Assembly: GCA_040878115.1 (NCBI GenBank)
Contig: JBBDMV010000164.1
Location: 1-50,433, forward strand
From: JBBDMU01 sp040878115
GTDB lineage: Bacteria > Bacteroidota > Rhodothermia > Balneolales > Natronogracilivirgulaceae
Direction: 5' to 3'
Length of the DNA: 50,433 nucleotides
Part shown: piece by piece, positions 34,372 through 43,166 of the stretch
Position numbering within the stretch: position 1 is the first letter of the stretch
Layout: each line of letters opens with the position of its first letter
The notes under the pieces: generated by a model
Told to the model about the DNA's origin: nothing
Seen by the model: only the letters and a program-made list of their open reading frames with translations
Database searches by the model: none
Translations under genes and position numbers: made by a program

Positions 34372-35700
34372 TTTTATTCCCTGCAGCTTGTCCCAAAGTT
34401 GCTTCTCAACGCCCCGGTCACCCGGATTGTACCAGCTTTTCTCTTTCAAAGAATCCGGGAGATAATCTTGCTCGACCCAGTGATCACTAAAGCTGTGCGG
34501 GTATTTGTAATCTTTGGATGCATTTTCAACGTCCAGATAGCGGGCTTGAAGCTTATTGGCCGTTTTGTCTTTTAAATGGGCCGGCACATTTTGAACACCC
34601 TTCTCCTTAAGCTCAGAAATAACAGAAAAAATAGCTGAAGTACTGTTGCTTTTAGGTGCGAGAGTAAGGTATAAACAGGCATGGCTAAGGAAATACAACC
34701 CTTCAGGCATTCCGCATTTCACAAAAGCCTCCTGGGCACTATTAACCATGGTGAGTGCCTGAGGGTTTGCAAGCCCCACATCTTCAGAGGCAAAAATAAG
34801 CATACGCCGGAAAATGAAAATAGGGTCCTCTCCCCCTTCCAGCATTGCGGCCATCCAATACAAAGAAGCGTCCGGATCTGAGCCCCGCATGGATTTGATA
34901 AAAGCAGAAGCGTAATGATAATGCTCGTCACCACTTCTTGCATAGCGTACAACCCGCTTTTGTATAGACTCTCGCGCCACGTTCAAATCAATCCTTCGCT
35001 TGCCGCTCTTTTCCGGTACAGATGTAACAGCAGCCATTTCAAGTGCATTTAATGCATTGCGTATGTCACCACCAGCGTATTCGGAAAGGTATCCACGAGC
35101 TTCATCAGAAAGCGCAATATCCATTTTCCCCAACCCACGCTCCTCATCGTGAATGGCTCGATCTATCAAGGTATCGATTTCTTCGGTTGTGAACGGATAC
35201 ATCTCAAAAAGCTGGCAGCGAGATAAAAGAGGACCAACAAGAGAGTAAAATGGATTTTCGGTAGTTGCACCTATAAGAGTGAGCAAACCGGACTCTATAT
35301 GAGGCAGTAATGCATCCTGCTGGGCTTTATTCCAGCGATGGATTTCATCCACAAAAAGAATTGTTTTCCCGCGATTCGCTTTCAGCTGATCTTCAGCCTT
35401 CTTGACAACCTCACGGAGGTCTTTGATGCCATCCAATACAGCGTTTAAAACAACAAACCCTGCTTTAATCTCTTGGGAGATAACATGGGCCAATGTTGTT
35501 TTCCCGGAACTTGGAGGACCGTAAAAGATAAGAGATCCAATAATTCCACTTTCAATCATTCTCCTGAGAAGTTTACCCTCTCCCAGAATGTGTCCCTGAC
35601 CGGCAAATTCCTCCAACTTTTGAGGACGCATGCGAGTAGCAAGCGGCTCATGCGGATTTCTGTTTTTTTTGCCAGGACCGGACGGGGTAAATAAATCCAT
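34348..35700 (-). CDS. rarA: Replication-associated recombination protein A (AAA+ ATPase)
   Basis: A 450-aa AAA+ ATPase of the RarA/MgsA/WRNIP1 family, which acts at stalled replication forks with SSB. Walker A is GPPSSGKTTLAHVI, Walker B is TILFVDEIHRWN (near residue 110), sensor 1 is LIGATTENP, and the C-terminal tetramerisation domain has RMLIFASEDVGLANPQAL and YPHSFSDHWVEQDYLP. The N-terminal PLATRMRPQKLEEFAGQ is also typical. Length is normal. Single gene; its last codons lie inside the terminator of the opposite strand. Confidence 0.96.
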   Translation of the reverse strand: MDLFTPSGPGKKNRNPHEPLATRMRPQKLEEFAGQGHILGEGKLLRRMIESGIIGSLIFYGPPSSGKTTLAHVISQEIKAGFVVLNAVLDGIKDLREVVKKAEDQLKANRGKTILFVDEIHRWNKAQQDALLPHIESGLLTLIGATTENPFYSLVGPLLSRCQLFEMYPFTTEEIDTLIDRAIHDEERGLGKMDIALSDEARGYLSEYAGGDIRNALNALEMAAVTSVPEKSGKRRIDLNVARESIQKRVVRYARSGDEHYHYASAFIKSMRGSDPDASLYWMAAMLEGGEDPIFIFRRMLIFASEDVGLANPQALTMVNSAQEAFVKCGMPEGLYFLSHACLYLTLAPKSNSTSAIFSVISELKEKGVQNVPAHLKDKTANKLQARYLDVENASKDYKYPHSFSDHWVEQDYLPDSLKEKSWYNPGDRGVEKQLWDKLQGIKEKKRTTR

Positions 35701-35803
35701 GACTAGTAAAAAGGGGTTAATGCAAACAAGCTCTTAACGGCTCCTTGCGAAAAGCCTTGCCATACCAGCCTGTCAATCAAGCATTGACCGGGTTAATGAA
35801 AAG

Positions 35804-35836
35804 AAATAAGGGCAAAAAGTTTTTTTGCCCTTATTT
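35804..35836 (-). terminator. Terminator after arsR
   Basis: AAATAAGGGCAAAAA (35804-35818) and its exact complement at 35822-35836, loop of 3, 22 bp past the arsR stop. T-rich on both strands, so it may work both ways. Confidence 0.7.
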
Positions 35837-35857
35837 AAGTAATCCTATCTGACAAAA

Positions 35858-36154
35858 TTAATCAACGAATTTTTCCAGGGATTTCATTACTTGAGATATT
35901 TGCTTGTGTCTTAATTGGTAAATCATATTTTTACCAGCTCGGGAAGACACAAGAACACCTTTGTTCTTTAGAATTCCTAAGTGATGAGAAGCTACAGCTT
36001 GTTCAATTCCCAGTTTTTCATAAATACTGGTAACGGACATGCCATCCTTCTCATCAAGCAATTCTATAATAGCGATCCTCAATGGATGAGCTATTGCCTT
36101 GAGGATGTTAGCGTAATTTTCTAAGTCATGTGTGACGTTTTCTCTGTAAGCCAT
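35858..36154 (-). CDS. ArsR-family HTH regulator
   Basis: A 98-aa winged helix-turn-helix protein: ILKAIAHPLRIAIIELLDEKDGMSVTSIYEKLGIEQAVASHHLGILKNKGVL is the ArsR core (about residues 17-68), ending in the wing SSRAGKNMIYQL. There are no Cys residues and no clear metal-binding motif, so it is not a CxC metal sensor or a thiol-based SqrR/BigR sensor. It lies next to a decayed rhodanese gene on the same strand, 80 bp away, and is followed by a strong terminator. It may once have controlled that gene. Confidence 0.9.
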   Translation of the reverse strand: MAYRENVTHDLENYANILKAIAHPLRIAIIELLDEKDGMSVTSIYEKLGIEQAVASHHLGILKNKGVLVSSRAGKNMIYQLRHKQISQVMKSLEKFVD

Positions 36155-36234
36155 AAGGGTAGTTTAGGTATATAAATAATTAGATGTAATACTCAATAAA
36201 AATACTGAACAATATGTTCTTATTTTTATAGAAC

Positions 36235-36447
36235 TTAACGTATGTTTGGGGTTAAGATTTTATGTCCGGCTTTTTTCCAACTACTAAACTGACTATCAAC
36301 AAATATTGCACTGTAGCCGTAACGTTTAAGCAGAGTGGAAGATAAGGATGTACACGCGCCGGACTGGCAGTGTACAAATATTTTTTTATTTTTAGGTAGA
36401 TTATACAATTGTTGCGGAAAACGATTTTTGGAAGATATATAAAGCAC
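36235..36447 (-). pseudogene. Rhodanese remnant, C-terminal fragment
   Basis: The reading frame (GTG at 36447 as its first possible start) gives the second half of a rhodanese domain: LPKNKKIFVHCQSGACTSLSSTLLKRYG and FSSWKKAGHKI. The active-site loop CQSGACTS keeps the Cys but lacks the usual Arg. The expected first half, HYKFLKGYIPGALYI, is readable just upstream in another frame (about 36435-36482), so a frameshift separates them. It is the tail of the same broken gene as 36471-36887. Confidence 0.65.
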
Positions 36448-36470
36448 CAGGGATATAGCCTTTTAAAAAT

Positions 36471-36887
36471 TTATAATGGTCCGGGATTTCGATTGTTCAA
36501 TCGTTCATCGTATCCCTCAAAAAAAATGTGCTCAATACTATCAACGTCCTCGTCATTCTGGGTATATTTTACAAAATTCTTAACTGCAAAATACCCTTTA
36601 ATATGGTCAAGTCCAACATTAACTATGTCCTGTACAGTTCTTTGCGGGTTATTTTCTTCAATAAATAGATAAATTGGAGTTTCTTCTATAACACACGAAG
36701 CTATAAAATTATTATCTTTTTTTTCTAATGGTGAAAAAAAAGAAGCTGGGGAATCACCTTTCTTGAGCTCGGCAGAAGCATGAACAAGTATATTTCGCTC
36801 CACGAACTCAGCTTCATCATTTATCTCATAACCTGTCAGAGATGGGTAGTCTGCCGGCTTTTTGGGGTGTAACTGTTGAGAGAGCAT
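36471..36887 (-). pseudogene. Rhodanese remnant, N-terminal fragment
   Basis: A 138-aa frame. PIYLFIEENNPQRTVQDIVNVGLDHIKGYF and the following VKNFVKYTQNDEDVDSIEHI match the part of MBL-fold/rhodanese proteins that links the first and second rhodanese domains (PLVLVAED..AR.A...L.RIGYD.V.GYL pattern). The metallo-beta-lactamase domain that usually comes first is absent, and the frame breaks where the second rhodanese domain should continue. I read 36235-36887 as one decaying gene of sulfane-sulfur metabolism; the assignment is from pattern memory. Confidence 0.5.
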
Positions 36888-37043
36888 CTGTTAGAAAAAA
36901 GGTAATTAAATTAGCAGTTAGTTAGGTATTGTTAACGCACTTCAGCAGTCAATATATATATAGATTTTAATAATATTTGTAAAATTATTAAAACTTCTAT
37001 TTAACTAACTAAAAATTTTCATAGATGCCCTTACATAGGCAAC

Positions 37044-37967
37044 TTAAATCCAGTTTTTCGGATTGTTTAATACCTGAATTGTATAGTTTTCCTTACTGCC
37101 GGGTTTTATCTGATAATTATAATCCCAGCGGGCCCGGGGAGGAAGGCTCATTAAAATCGATTCGGTCCTGCCGCCGGTTTTTAAGCCAAACAGCGTTCCA
37201 CGATCATGGATCAAGTTAAACTCAACGTAACGTCCCCTTCGGATTTCTTGAAAATAGCGTTGCTCTTCAGTGTAGTTTCCTTTTTTACGGCGCAATACAA
37301 TTGGAATATAAGCCGTCAAAAATGACTTGCCTAAATCTTTAACCAGGTCTAACCAGAAAGAAATAGGCCGGCCTGATTGCTCTCTTAGATAATCGAAGAA
37401 GATTCCACCAATACCGCGGGCTTCCTGACGATGAGCACTGTAAAAATATTCGTCGCATTTTAATTTAAAGTCCGGGTAAAGCTCTTTGCCGTGTTGATCA
37501 CACGCGTCTTTAAGCACCTTATGGAAGTGAACGGCGTCTTCATCCTGAAGATAATAAGGCGTCAAATCGGCGCCGCCCCCAAACCATGCATCAACTGGCC
37601 GGCCACCTTCTTTTTCATATAGTTCGAAGTAACGGAAGTTAGCATGAACAGTGGGGACCATGGGGTTTTCGGGATGGATCACCAAAGAAATGCCTGTGGC
37701 GTAAAACCAGCCCTGGTTAACGTTGAACCGTTCGCGAATCAGCTCGGGCAGTTCACCGAATACCTCGGATGTACTTACCCCACCTTTTTCAAAAACATCA
37801 CCACGCTCCATCACCCGTGTGATTCCGCCACCACCCTCATCACGAACCCAGGTATCTTCCTGAAATATACCTTTGCCGTCAACCTCTTCAAGTTTTTTGC
37901 AAATATCATCCTGCAAATCCAGTATGAAGCTTCTGAAATTTTCTTTTATTTGTGGGTTTAAGGTCAA
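37044..37967 (-). CDS. hemF: Oxygen-dependent coproporphyrinogen III oxidase
   Basis: Converts coproporphyrinogen III to protoporphyrinogen IX with O2 in the cytoplasm. The 307-aa protein has GGGGITRVMERGDVFEKGGV near the N-terminus, ENPMVPTVHANFRYFE, the signature WFGGGADLTPYY and GGIFFDYL, and a C-terminal RGTLFGLKTGGRTESILMSLPP. The frame starts with TTG at 37967; no ATG is available at a suitable place. It is separated from the other hem genes by a divergent SIMPL gene and a repeat region. The enzyme implies aerobic haem synthesis. Confidence 0.96.
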   Translation of the reverse strand: MTLNPQIKENFRSFILDLQDDICKKLEEVDGKGIFQEDTWVRDEGGGGITRVMERGDVFEKGGVSTSEVFGELPELIRERFNVNQGWFYATGISLVIHPENPMVPTVHANFRYFELYEKEGGRPVDAWFGGGADLTPYYLQDEDAVHFHKVLKDACDQHGKELYPDFKLKCDEYFYSAHRQEARGIGGIFFDYLREQSGRPISFWLDLVKDLGKSFLTAYIPIVLRRKKGNYTEEQRYFQEIRRGRYVEFNLIHDRGTLFGLKTGGRTESILMSLPPRARWDYNYQIKPGSKENYTIQVLNNPKNWI

Positions 37968-38120
37968 AAATCTGAGGTCTGGAGGTCTATGGGTACAATT
38001 TAATGTCTTACCGGGGATACCATGTAGTTATCGTGACGGACACAAGAAAAATCGTACTTCTTTTAGCGTTATACAGTTCTTATTATTAGGGAAAGGTAAA
38101 ATAAAATTAAGGTGCATAAA

Positions 38121-38840
38121 ATGGAAGAAAAGAATCAACATAGTTTCATCATACTTGGCATTTCAATTTTTTTAGGGCTGGCGGCATTGGGTTATTTGCT
38201 AAGTAATGCCATTGTCACTTTTAAAGAATATGAACGAACGGTAACTGTAAAAGGATTATCAGAGCAGGAACATCCGGCAGATATAGTAATTTGGCCGATT
38301 CGTTTTACCGAAGCCAGCAATGAGCTTGAAGATATCTATATTTCACTGGAAAACAGCGCAGACATCATAAAATCCTTTTTAATTGAACAGGGCATAAGTG
38401 AAGATGAAATATCCACGGACAGTCCGGTGGTTACGGATAAATCAGCTCAGCGCTATGGGGGAGAAGGTGATTCCGAATTTCGTTATGTTGCCACACAAAT
38501 AGTTACGGTATACTCCGAAAACGTGGAAGAGATTCGTTCCATAATGAAAGAACTGGCCGATCTTGGGAAACAGGGCATTGCATTAGGTGGAGAGGAATAC
38601 CAGGTCCAAACGGAGTTTCTTTTTACACGGCTAAATGAGATTAAGCCGCGAATGATTGAAGAAGCCACCAAGGAAGCCAGAGAAGTTGCCACAAAATTTG
38701 CAGAAGATTCTAACAGCGAGCTTGGCAAAATCAAAACCGCAACACAAGGGCAATTTAGCATTACCCCCCGGGACAATAATAATCCCCACATAAAAAAAGT
38801 ACGGGTTGTCTCAACAGTTGTTTATTATCTGTCGGATTGA
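38121..38840 (+). CDS. SIMPL-domain protein (DUF541)
   Basis: A 239-aa protein with one N-terminal membrane helix (IILGISIFLGLAALGYLLSN) and a SIMPL/DUF541 domain outside: RTVTVKGLSEQEHPADIVIWPI, QGISEDEISTDSPVV, YVATQIVTVYSENVEEI and EATKEAREVATKFAEDS. Relatives are periplasmic or outer-membrane associated proteins, some linked to oxidative stress, with no known enzyme activity. I chose the ATG at 38121 with AAGG before it; a GTG lies 9 bp upstream. Divergent from hemF. Confidence 0.88.
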   Translation: MEEKNQHSFIILGISIFLGLAALGYLLSNAIVTFKEYERTVTVKGLSEQEHPADIVIWPIRFTEASNELEDIYISLENSADIIKSFLIEQGISEDEISTDSPVVTDKSAQRYGGEGDSEFRYVATQIVTVYSENVEEIRSIMKELADLGKQGIALGGEEYQVQTEFLFTRLNEIKPRMIEEATKEAREVATKFAEDSNSELGKIKTATQGQFSITPRDNNNPHIKKVRVVSTVVYYLSD

Positions 38841-39216
38841 TCCAGCCTAAACCTTGACTCAATGGGCAATGCCCGAGCCTTACGTATCCCATCCCATTGG
38901 GCATTAATGCAATACCCACGTCAGTCTAAAAGAATGCAGTGGAGCGTAACGAAACGAAGTCGAAATGGTTTCCAAAAGTTGTCAAATCTGGCAAGCCGCT
39001 GATTCGAATAAAGATAACATCCTTCAAGCAACCAGAGAAGATTTGACAACTTTGCATTGAGTGCAATTCAGGCAAGTTTTCGACTTCGTTTCGCTACGCT
39101 CACTGCGCTCAGGGCAGGCTTCCGGGTTGATCTCATGGATTGTAACCAAATACCTGTCAATCCGGCTGCGCTATGCCGTTGGCACATCTTTTTTGTGCCT
39201 GAGTTAGTATAGTTAA
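38841..39216. other. Convergent intergenic region made largely of repeats
   Basis: 376 bp between the SIMPL gene and hemE. Besides the composite repeat (38938-39104) it has a copy of GACTGACGT (inverted, 38918-38926), two short CCATTGGGCATT-like segments, and the common Bacteroidota intergenic string CGCTACGCTCACTGCGCTCA. No gene seen. Confidence 0.65.
38938..39104. repeat. Composite nested inverted repeat, copy 2
   Basis: Outer arms at 38938-38965 (core GTAACGAAACGAAGTCGAAA) and 39078-39104 (core TTTCGACTTCGTTTCGCTAC) are complementary apart from one change and one indel. Inside lies an element of 79 bp (38975-39053) bounded by exact 15-bp inverted repeats AAAGTTGTCAAATCT / AGATTTGACAACTTT. 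Its interior matches, inverted, the start of the window (1-73). The nesting suggests a small mobile unit inside an older repeat. Confidence 0.75.
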
Positions 39217-40254
39217 TCAATGATAACTTTTAACCGCATCCACAAACGCCCTGGCGTGGTCTACCGGCACATGTGGCAATATACCGTGGCCAAGGTTTAC
39301 GATATATCGGTCTTTCCCAAAACGATCTATCATTCTTTTCACCTGCCTTTTGATTTCAGGTATCGGGGAAAGCAGGCGGCTCGGATCAAAATTTCCTTGC
39401 AGGGTAATGTCTCCGGCAGCTTTACGTGCATATTCGGGGCTTATGGTCCAATCCAGAGAAAGGGCGGATGCCGTGGTACGGAATGCCAATCGTTCTAATG
39501 CGTACCAACTGCCCTTGGCGAACAAAATTACCGGCACCCCTTCAACGGCTTTGGTGATCCTTTCCAAATAAGGCATTGAAAACTCGGAGAAGTCTTCCGG
39601 ACTGAGAAGACCTGACCAACTATCAAATACCTGCACAGCCTGGGCACCCGCACGCACTTGAGCATTCAAGTATCTGATCGTGGTTTCGGTAATAATATCC
39701 AAAACATGCCTGGCCGCTTCCGGATGCCTGTAACAAAATTCCTTCGCTTTCGAGAAATCTTTGGATCCCCTGCCCTCAATCATATAACAGAGAATAGTCC
39801 ATGGAGCACCGGCAAATCCTATCAACGGAACACGTCCATTGAGTTCATTTCTGGTTAATGTTAACGCGTCCATCACATGATGGAGACGGTCCTCAACATC
39901 AGGGACCGAAAGAGCTAAGGCTTCATCTTCGCTGCGTATAGGTTTGGGAAGCCGCGGTCCTTCGCCGGGGTTCATGGTAACTTCAAAACCCAGGGCCTGC
40001 GGAATTACGAGGATATCGGAAAAAAGTATAGCCGCATCGCTTCCTATTTGCTCGATGGGCATGATGGTGATTTCCGCAGCCAGCTCAGGCTTCTCGACTC
40101 GCTCAAAAAAAGTATATTTATCCCGAAGCTCCATGTAGTCGGGCAAATAGCGTCCGGCCTGCCGCATCATCCAGACCGGTGGTCGTTCGACCGGTTCACC
40201 AGCAAGGGCTTTTAAGAGAAGGTCGTTCTTTAAATCAGGGAAGTTATGTGGCAT
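39217..40254 (-). CDS. hemE: Uroporphyrinogen decarboxylase
   Basis: Removes four carboxyl groups from uroporphyrinogen III to give coproporphyrinogen III. The 345-aa sequence has both PROSITE-type signatures, PPVWMMRQAGRYLPDY at the N-terminus and IGFAGAPWTILCYMIEG in the middle, plus FSDILVIPQALG and GNFDPSRLL, and NLGHGILPHVPVDHARAFV at the end. Length is standard. Last gene of the operon hemH-A-C-D-E, 10 bp after hemD. Confidence 0.97.
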   Translation of the reverse strand: MPHNFPDLKNDLLLKALAGEPVERPPVWMMRQAGRYLPDYMELRDKYTFFERVEKPELAAEITIMPIEQIGSDAAILFSDILVIPQALGFEVTMNPGEGPRLPKPIRSEDEALALSVPDVEDRLHHVMDALTLTRNELNGRVPLIGFAGAPWTILCYMIEGRGSKDFSKAKEFCYRHPEAARHVLDIITETTIRYLNAQVRAGAQAVQVFDSWSGLLSPEDFSEFSMPYLERITKAVEGVPVILFAKGSWYALERLAFRTTASALSLDWTISPEYARKAAGDITLQGNFDPSRLLSPIPEIKRQVKRMIDRFGKDRYIVNLGHGILPHVPVDHARAFVDAVKSYH

Positions 40255-40264
40255 TACGGGTATT

Positions 40265-40966
40265 TTACAGATATTCTTTTAAGGCTTTCAACATGGATGC
40301 GGTAGAAGCATCTTTAGCCTCGATTATCTTTTGGCAATTATGTTGACTTAGAGCGGCAGCGGTTGTAGAACCGATCGCGACAGACGGTACGTCACTGTAC
40401 CTTTTAAAAGCTTCTCCGAAGGCCTCTACTGCGCTGGGACTATAAAACAAAATGGCTTGCATATCTTGTGGGAAATCATTTTGATATTTCTCCCGGATGG
40501 TTTTATATACAAAAAGTTCGTTTACCTGAACGCCATTCCGAACAAGGATCTCAGAAAGCTCGTCACGCCTGAGGTTCCCACAAAAATGGACAACGGAATG
40601 GATATATTCATGATCAACGATCAGATTGGCCAGAGCAGTACCATGTTCTCTCTCTGGAACCTCCGCATCAAACCCAGCCGCTTTAAGTTTTGAGGCGGTT
40701 TTCCTCCCTACAGCAAAAATCTTTTTGGGCTTTAAAGGAATCAAACCTTGTTCAAAGATTCGCATAAACCCCTCAACACCGTTTTTGCTTGTGAAAACCC
40801 AGGCGTCAGGAGCCATTTTCTCGAACTCCAACTCGCCTTGGTCCGGTTCCAGGTACTCAAACTTCAGCAAGGGATGGCTTACCAGGCTAAAGCCCATTTT
40901 GTGGGCAAGCTTTTCTTCTTCTTCTGTGGCTTTTCGGGTCGATAAAACAGGCATATTTCCTTTCAT
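40265..40966 (-). CDS. hemD: Uroporphyrinogen-III synthase
   Basis: Closes hydroxymethylbilane to uroporphyrinogen III with inversion of ring D. The family is poorly conserved, but the 233-aa length, PDAWVFTSKNGVEGFM, KKIFAVGRKTASKLKAAG, ILFYSPSAVEAF and VAIGSTTAAAL are typical, and the position between hemC and hemE supports it. The start codon is 2 bases from the hemC stop, so the two are translationally coupled. Confidence 0.93.
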   Translation of the reverse strand: MKGNMPVLSTRKATEEEEKLAHKMGFSLVSHPLLKFEYLEPDQGELEFEKMAPDAWVFTSKNGVEGFMRIFEQGLIPLKPKKIFAVGRKTASKLKAAGFDAEVPEREHGTALANLIVDHEYIHSVVHFCGNLRRDELSEILVRNGVQVNELFVYKTIREKYQNDFPQDMQAILFYSPSAVEAFGEAFKRYSDVPSVAIGSTTAAALSQHNCQKIIEAKDASTASMLKALKEYL

Positions 40967-40968
40967 GC

Positions 40969-41883
40969 TTAGCCCTTGATCCGGGAAACAATTTCACCGG
41001 CACCTTTTTCGAGAGCTATCGCAGCGGCTTTTCTGCCAAGGTCCCGGGCCTGCTCAATATCTTCCGAGAGTTGTGTATCGATCCGGCCGGTCCCGTCCGG
41101 GTTTAAAATGGCTGCTTTTAAATAAACTTTCCCGTTTTCTACAGAAGCAAGGGCCGCGATCGGAGCACTGCAGCCGCCTTCGAGTTCATTCAGGTAATCA
41201 CGTTCTATGGTGGTACATAGTGCTGTATCTTTATGATGGACTAGTGCCAGCGCCTGCTGGGTGTTTATATCTTCTTCCCGCGTCATTACAGCCATGGCGC
41301 CTTGTGCGGGCGCCGGTATCATCCAATCAAGATACTGGTCGGCTATACCTTCCATTTCAAGCCTGATCAAACCGGCCGCGGCGAATATGGCCCCGTCCCA
41401 ATCGCTCTCCTCCAGTTTGCGCAAACGGGTCTGGACATTGCCCCTGATGTCTGTCATTGTATGCTTCGGATAGCGGTCCAACCATTGGCTCATTCTTCGA
41501 AGGCTGCTGCTGGCAATAATCGCCTTATAGTCTGGAACATCCAAAAAAGCCAGCCCTTTTCGGGTTACCAATACATCACGATGATCTTCGCGTTCGGCAA
41601 TGGCGGCTACTTTCAAGCCGTCGGGAAGACGAGTTGGGACGTCTTTAAAGGAATGAACAGCCAGATCAATTTCCCCCGCAAGCAAAGCGTCATCCAGTGC
41701 TTTGGTAAAAACACCTTTCCCGCCCATCATGGGCAAAGGGGTATCAAGGACCAGGTCTCCTTCGGTCTTGATATACTTTAGCCGGCCCTGGTGCCCTGAC
41801 TCCTCGAGCCGTCGCGCTACCCATTCGGCCTGCCAGGTTGCCAGTTTACTGTCACGTGTACCTATGATGAATGTTTTAGACAT
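40969..41883 (-). CDS. hemC: Hydroxymethylbilane synthase (porphobilinogen deaminase)
   Basis: Joins four porphobilinogen molecules into hydroxymethylbilane using a dipyrromethane cofactor. The 304-aa protein has IGTRDSKLATWQAEWVARRL, GKGVFTKALDDALLAGEIDLAVHSFKDVPT (Asp in the catalytic loop), SSLRRMSQWLDRYP, RGNVQTRLRKL, and the cofactor-binding Cys in ELEGGCSAPIA. Length is normal. Between hemA (21-bp gap) and hemD (2-bp gap) in the operon. Confidence 0.97.
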   Translation of the reverse strand: MSKTFIIGTRDSKLATWQAEWVARRLEESGHQGRLKYIKTEGDLVLDTPLPMMGGKGVFTKALDDALLAGEIDLAVHSFKDVPTRLPDGLKVAAIAEREDHRDVLVTRKGLAFLDVPDYKAIIASSSLRRMSQWLDRYPKHTMTDIRGNVQTRLRKLEESDWDGAIFAAAGLIRLEMEGIADQYLDWMIPAPAQGAMAVMTREEDINTQQALALVHHKDTALCTTIERDYLNELEGGCSAPIAALASVENGKVYLKAAILNPDGTGRIDTQLSEDIEQARDLGRKAAAIALEKGAGEIVSRIKG

Positions 41884-41904
41884 TAGGATAAAATAAGCTA
41901 AGTG

Positions 41905-43161
41905 TCACTTCCCGTTGCGATTCAACCTGAACATTGAATTAACGGCATCAATAAGGCCCGAAGTTTCGTGATTTTCCTTGAGATGATCTATGGGATGAGC
42001 AACAATCTTATTGATGATGCGGCGGGTAAGCCGCTCAACCTCGGCAACGTCTTCACCCGCAAAGCGTTTTTGATAACGGGCCATTTCGGACTTCCGTATC
42101 TCCTCCATTTTATCGTTCAAAGCAACAATGGTAGGGACGATCTTCTGTTCAGCCAGCCATTTTTTATAATCTTGCAGCTCTTCTTCGATGATGGCTTCAA
42201 CTAACGGCACATTTTCCTTCCGTTTTTGGAAAGCTTCATCTGTGGTATCATTAAGCATGTCCATATTAACCAACTCTATTCCGGAGATATCGGCAATATC
42301 CGGGTCTATGTTCCTGGGAACTGATAAATCCAACAGCACCTTCTTTTTATTTTCACCAAGGCCCATTACATGTTTTTTGGTGATGACGGGATTCTCAGCT
42401 CCTGTTGCTACAATAACCAGGTCCGCATCAGCAATATGCTCAGCTATATTTTCGAGTCCGTCAGATGGCAGATCAAAACGTTCTCCAAGGTCTTCAGCCC
42501 GTTCCCGGTTCCGGTTGATGAGCGTGACTTCCCGGGCACCAAGGGCAATCAGGTTCTTACAGGTTACCTTTCCGATTTTTCCCGTTCCAACCAAAACAAT
42601 GTTCTTGCCAGAAAGCGAACCCAGCCGTTGACGGGCAAACTTCACGGCAGCGTATGCCGTAGTAGCCGCACCGCTTGCAAGGTCCGTTTCAGACCGGGAG
42701 CGTTTATGGGCACGGAAGACGAACTGCATAAGCCTGTTTAGCAAACTATCGACCATACCCATTTCTACAGCAAGTTCGTAGGCTTCCTTCACCTGTTTTA
42801 TGATCTGCAGGTCACCCAGTATTTGAGCGTCCAGCCCCACTGAAACACGAAAAAATTGCCTTACCGCATCTTCGCCTTTTATGACAAAACCTGATTCCTT
42901 AAAATCCTCAATGGTTCCGTCGGTATGACTGACCATAAGCTCGATGAGCATATCTTCATTTTCGCAGCGGGCGAGAATTTCGGTACGGTTACAGGTTGAT
43001 AGGATGATAACATCTTTCAGACCTCTTTCTTTAGCATCGGCGAGAAATGGACGTTTCTCCTCATACGTCAGGCTGAATTTTTCACGTACCGGTATGGAAG
43101 CTTTCCAGTGATTGATTCCAATCGCAATGAAATCGTTAATAAAGGTGCTTTCTTTCTTCAT
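41905..43161 (-). CDS. hemA: Glutamyl-tRNA reductase
   Basis: Reduces glutamyl-tRNA to glutamate-1-semialdehyde with NADPH, the first committed step of C5-pathway haem synthesis. The 418-aa protein has the catalytic Cys57 in ILSTCNRTEI, GLDAQILGDLQIIKQVKEAYE, the NADPH-binding VGTGKIGKVTCKNLIALGA, and SVPRNIDPDIADI, with a C-terminal dimerisation helix. Follows hemH by 5 bp. The next enzyme, HemL, is not in the window. Confidence 0.97.
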   Translation of the reverse strand: MKKESTFINDFIAIGINHWKASIPVREKFSLTYEEKRPFLADAKERGLKDVIILSTCNRTEILARCENEDMLIELMVSHTDGTIEDFKESGFVIKGEDAVRQFFRVSVGLDAQILGDLQIIKQVKEAYELAVEMGMVDSLLNRLMQFVFRAHKRSRSETDLASGAATTAYAAVKFARQRLGSLSGKNIVLVGTGKIGKVTCKNLIALGAREVTLINRNRERAEDLGERFDLPSDGLENIAEHIADADLVIVATGAENPVITKKHVMGLGENKKKVLLDLSVPRNIDPDIADISGIELVNMDMLNDTTDEAFQKRKENVPLVEAIIEEELQDYKKWLAEQKIVPTIVALNDKMEEIRKSEMARYQKRFAGEDVAEVERLTRRIINKIVAHPIDHLKENHETSGLIDAVNSMFRLNRNGK

Positions 43162-43166
43162 TGAAT

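Noticed and set aside
35858..36154. ArsR as a sulfide or persulfide sensor of the SqrR/BigR type, suggested by the rhodanese neighbour
   Set aside because: The protein has no cysteine at all, so that sensing chemistry is excluded.
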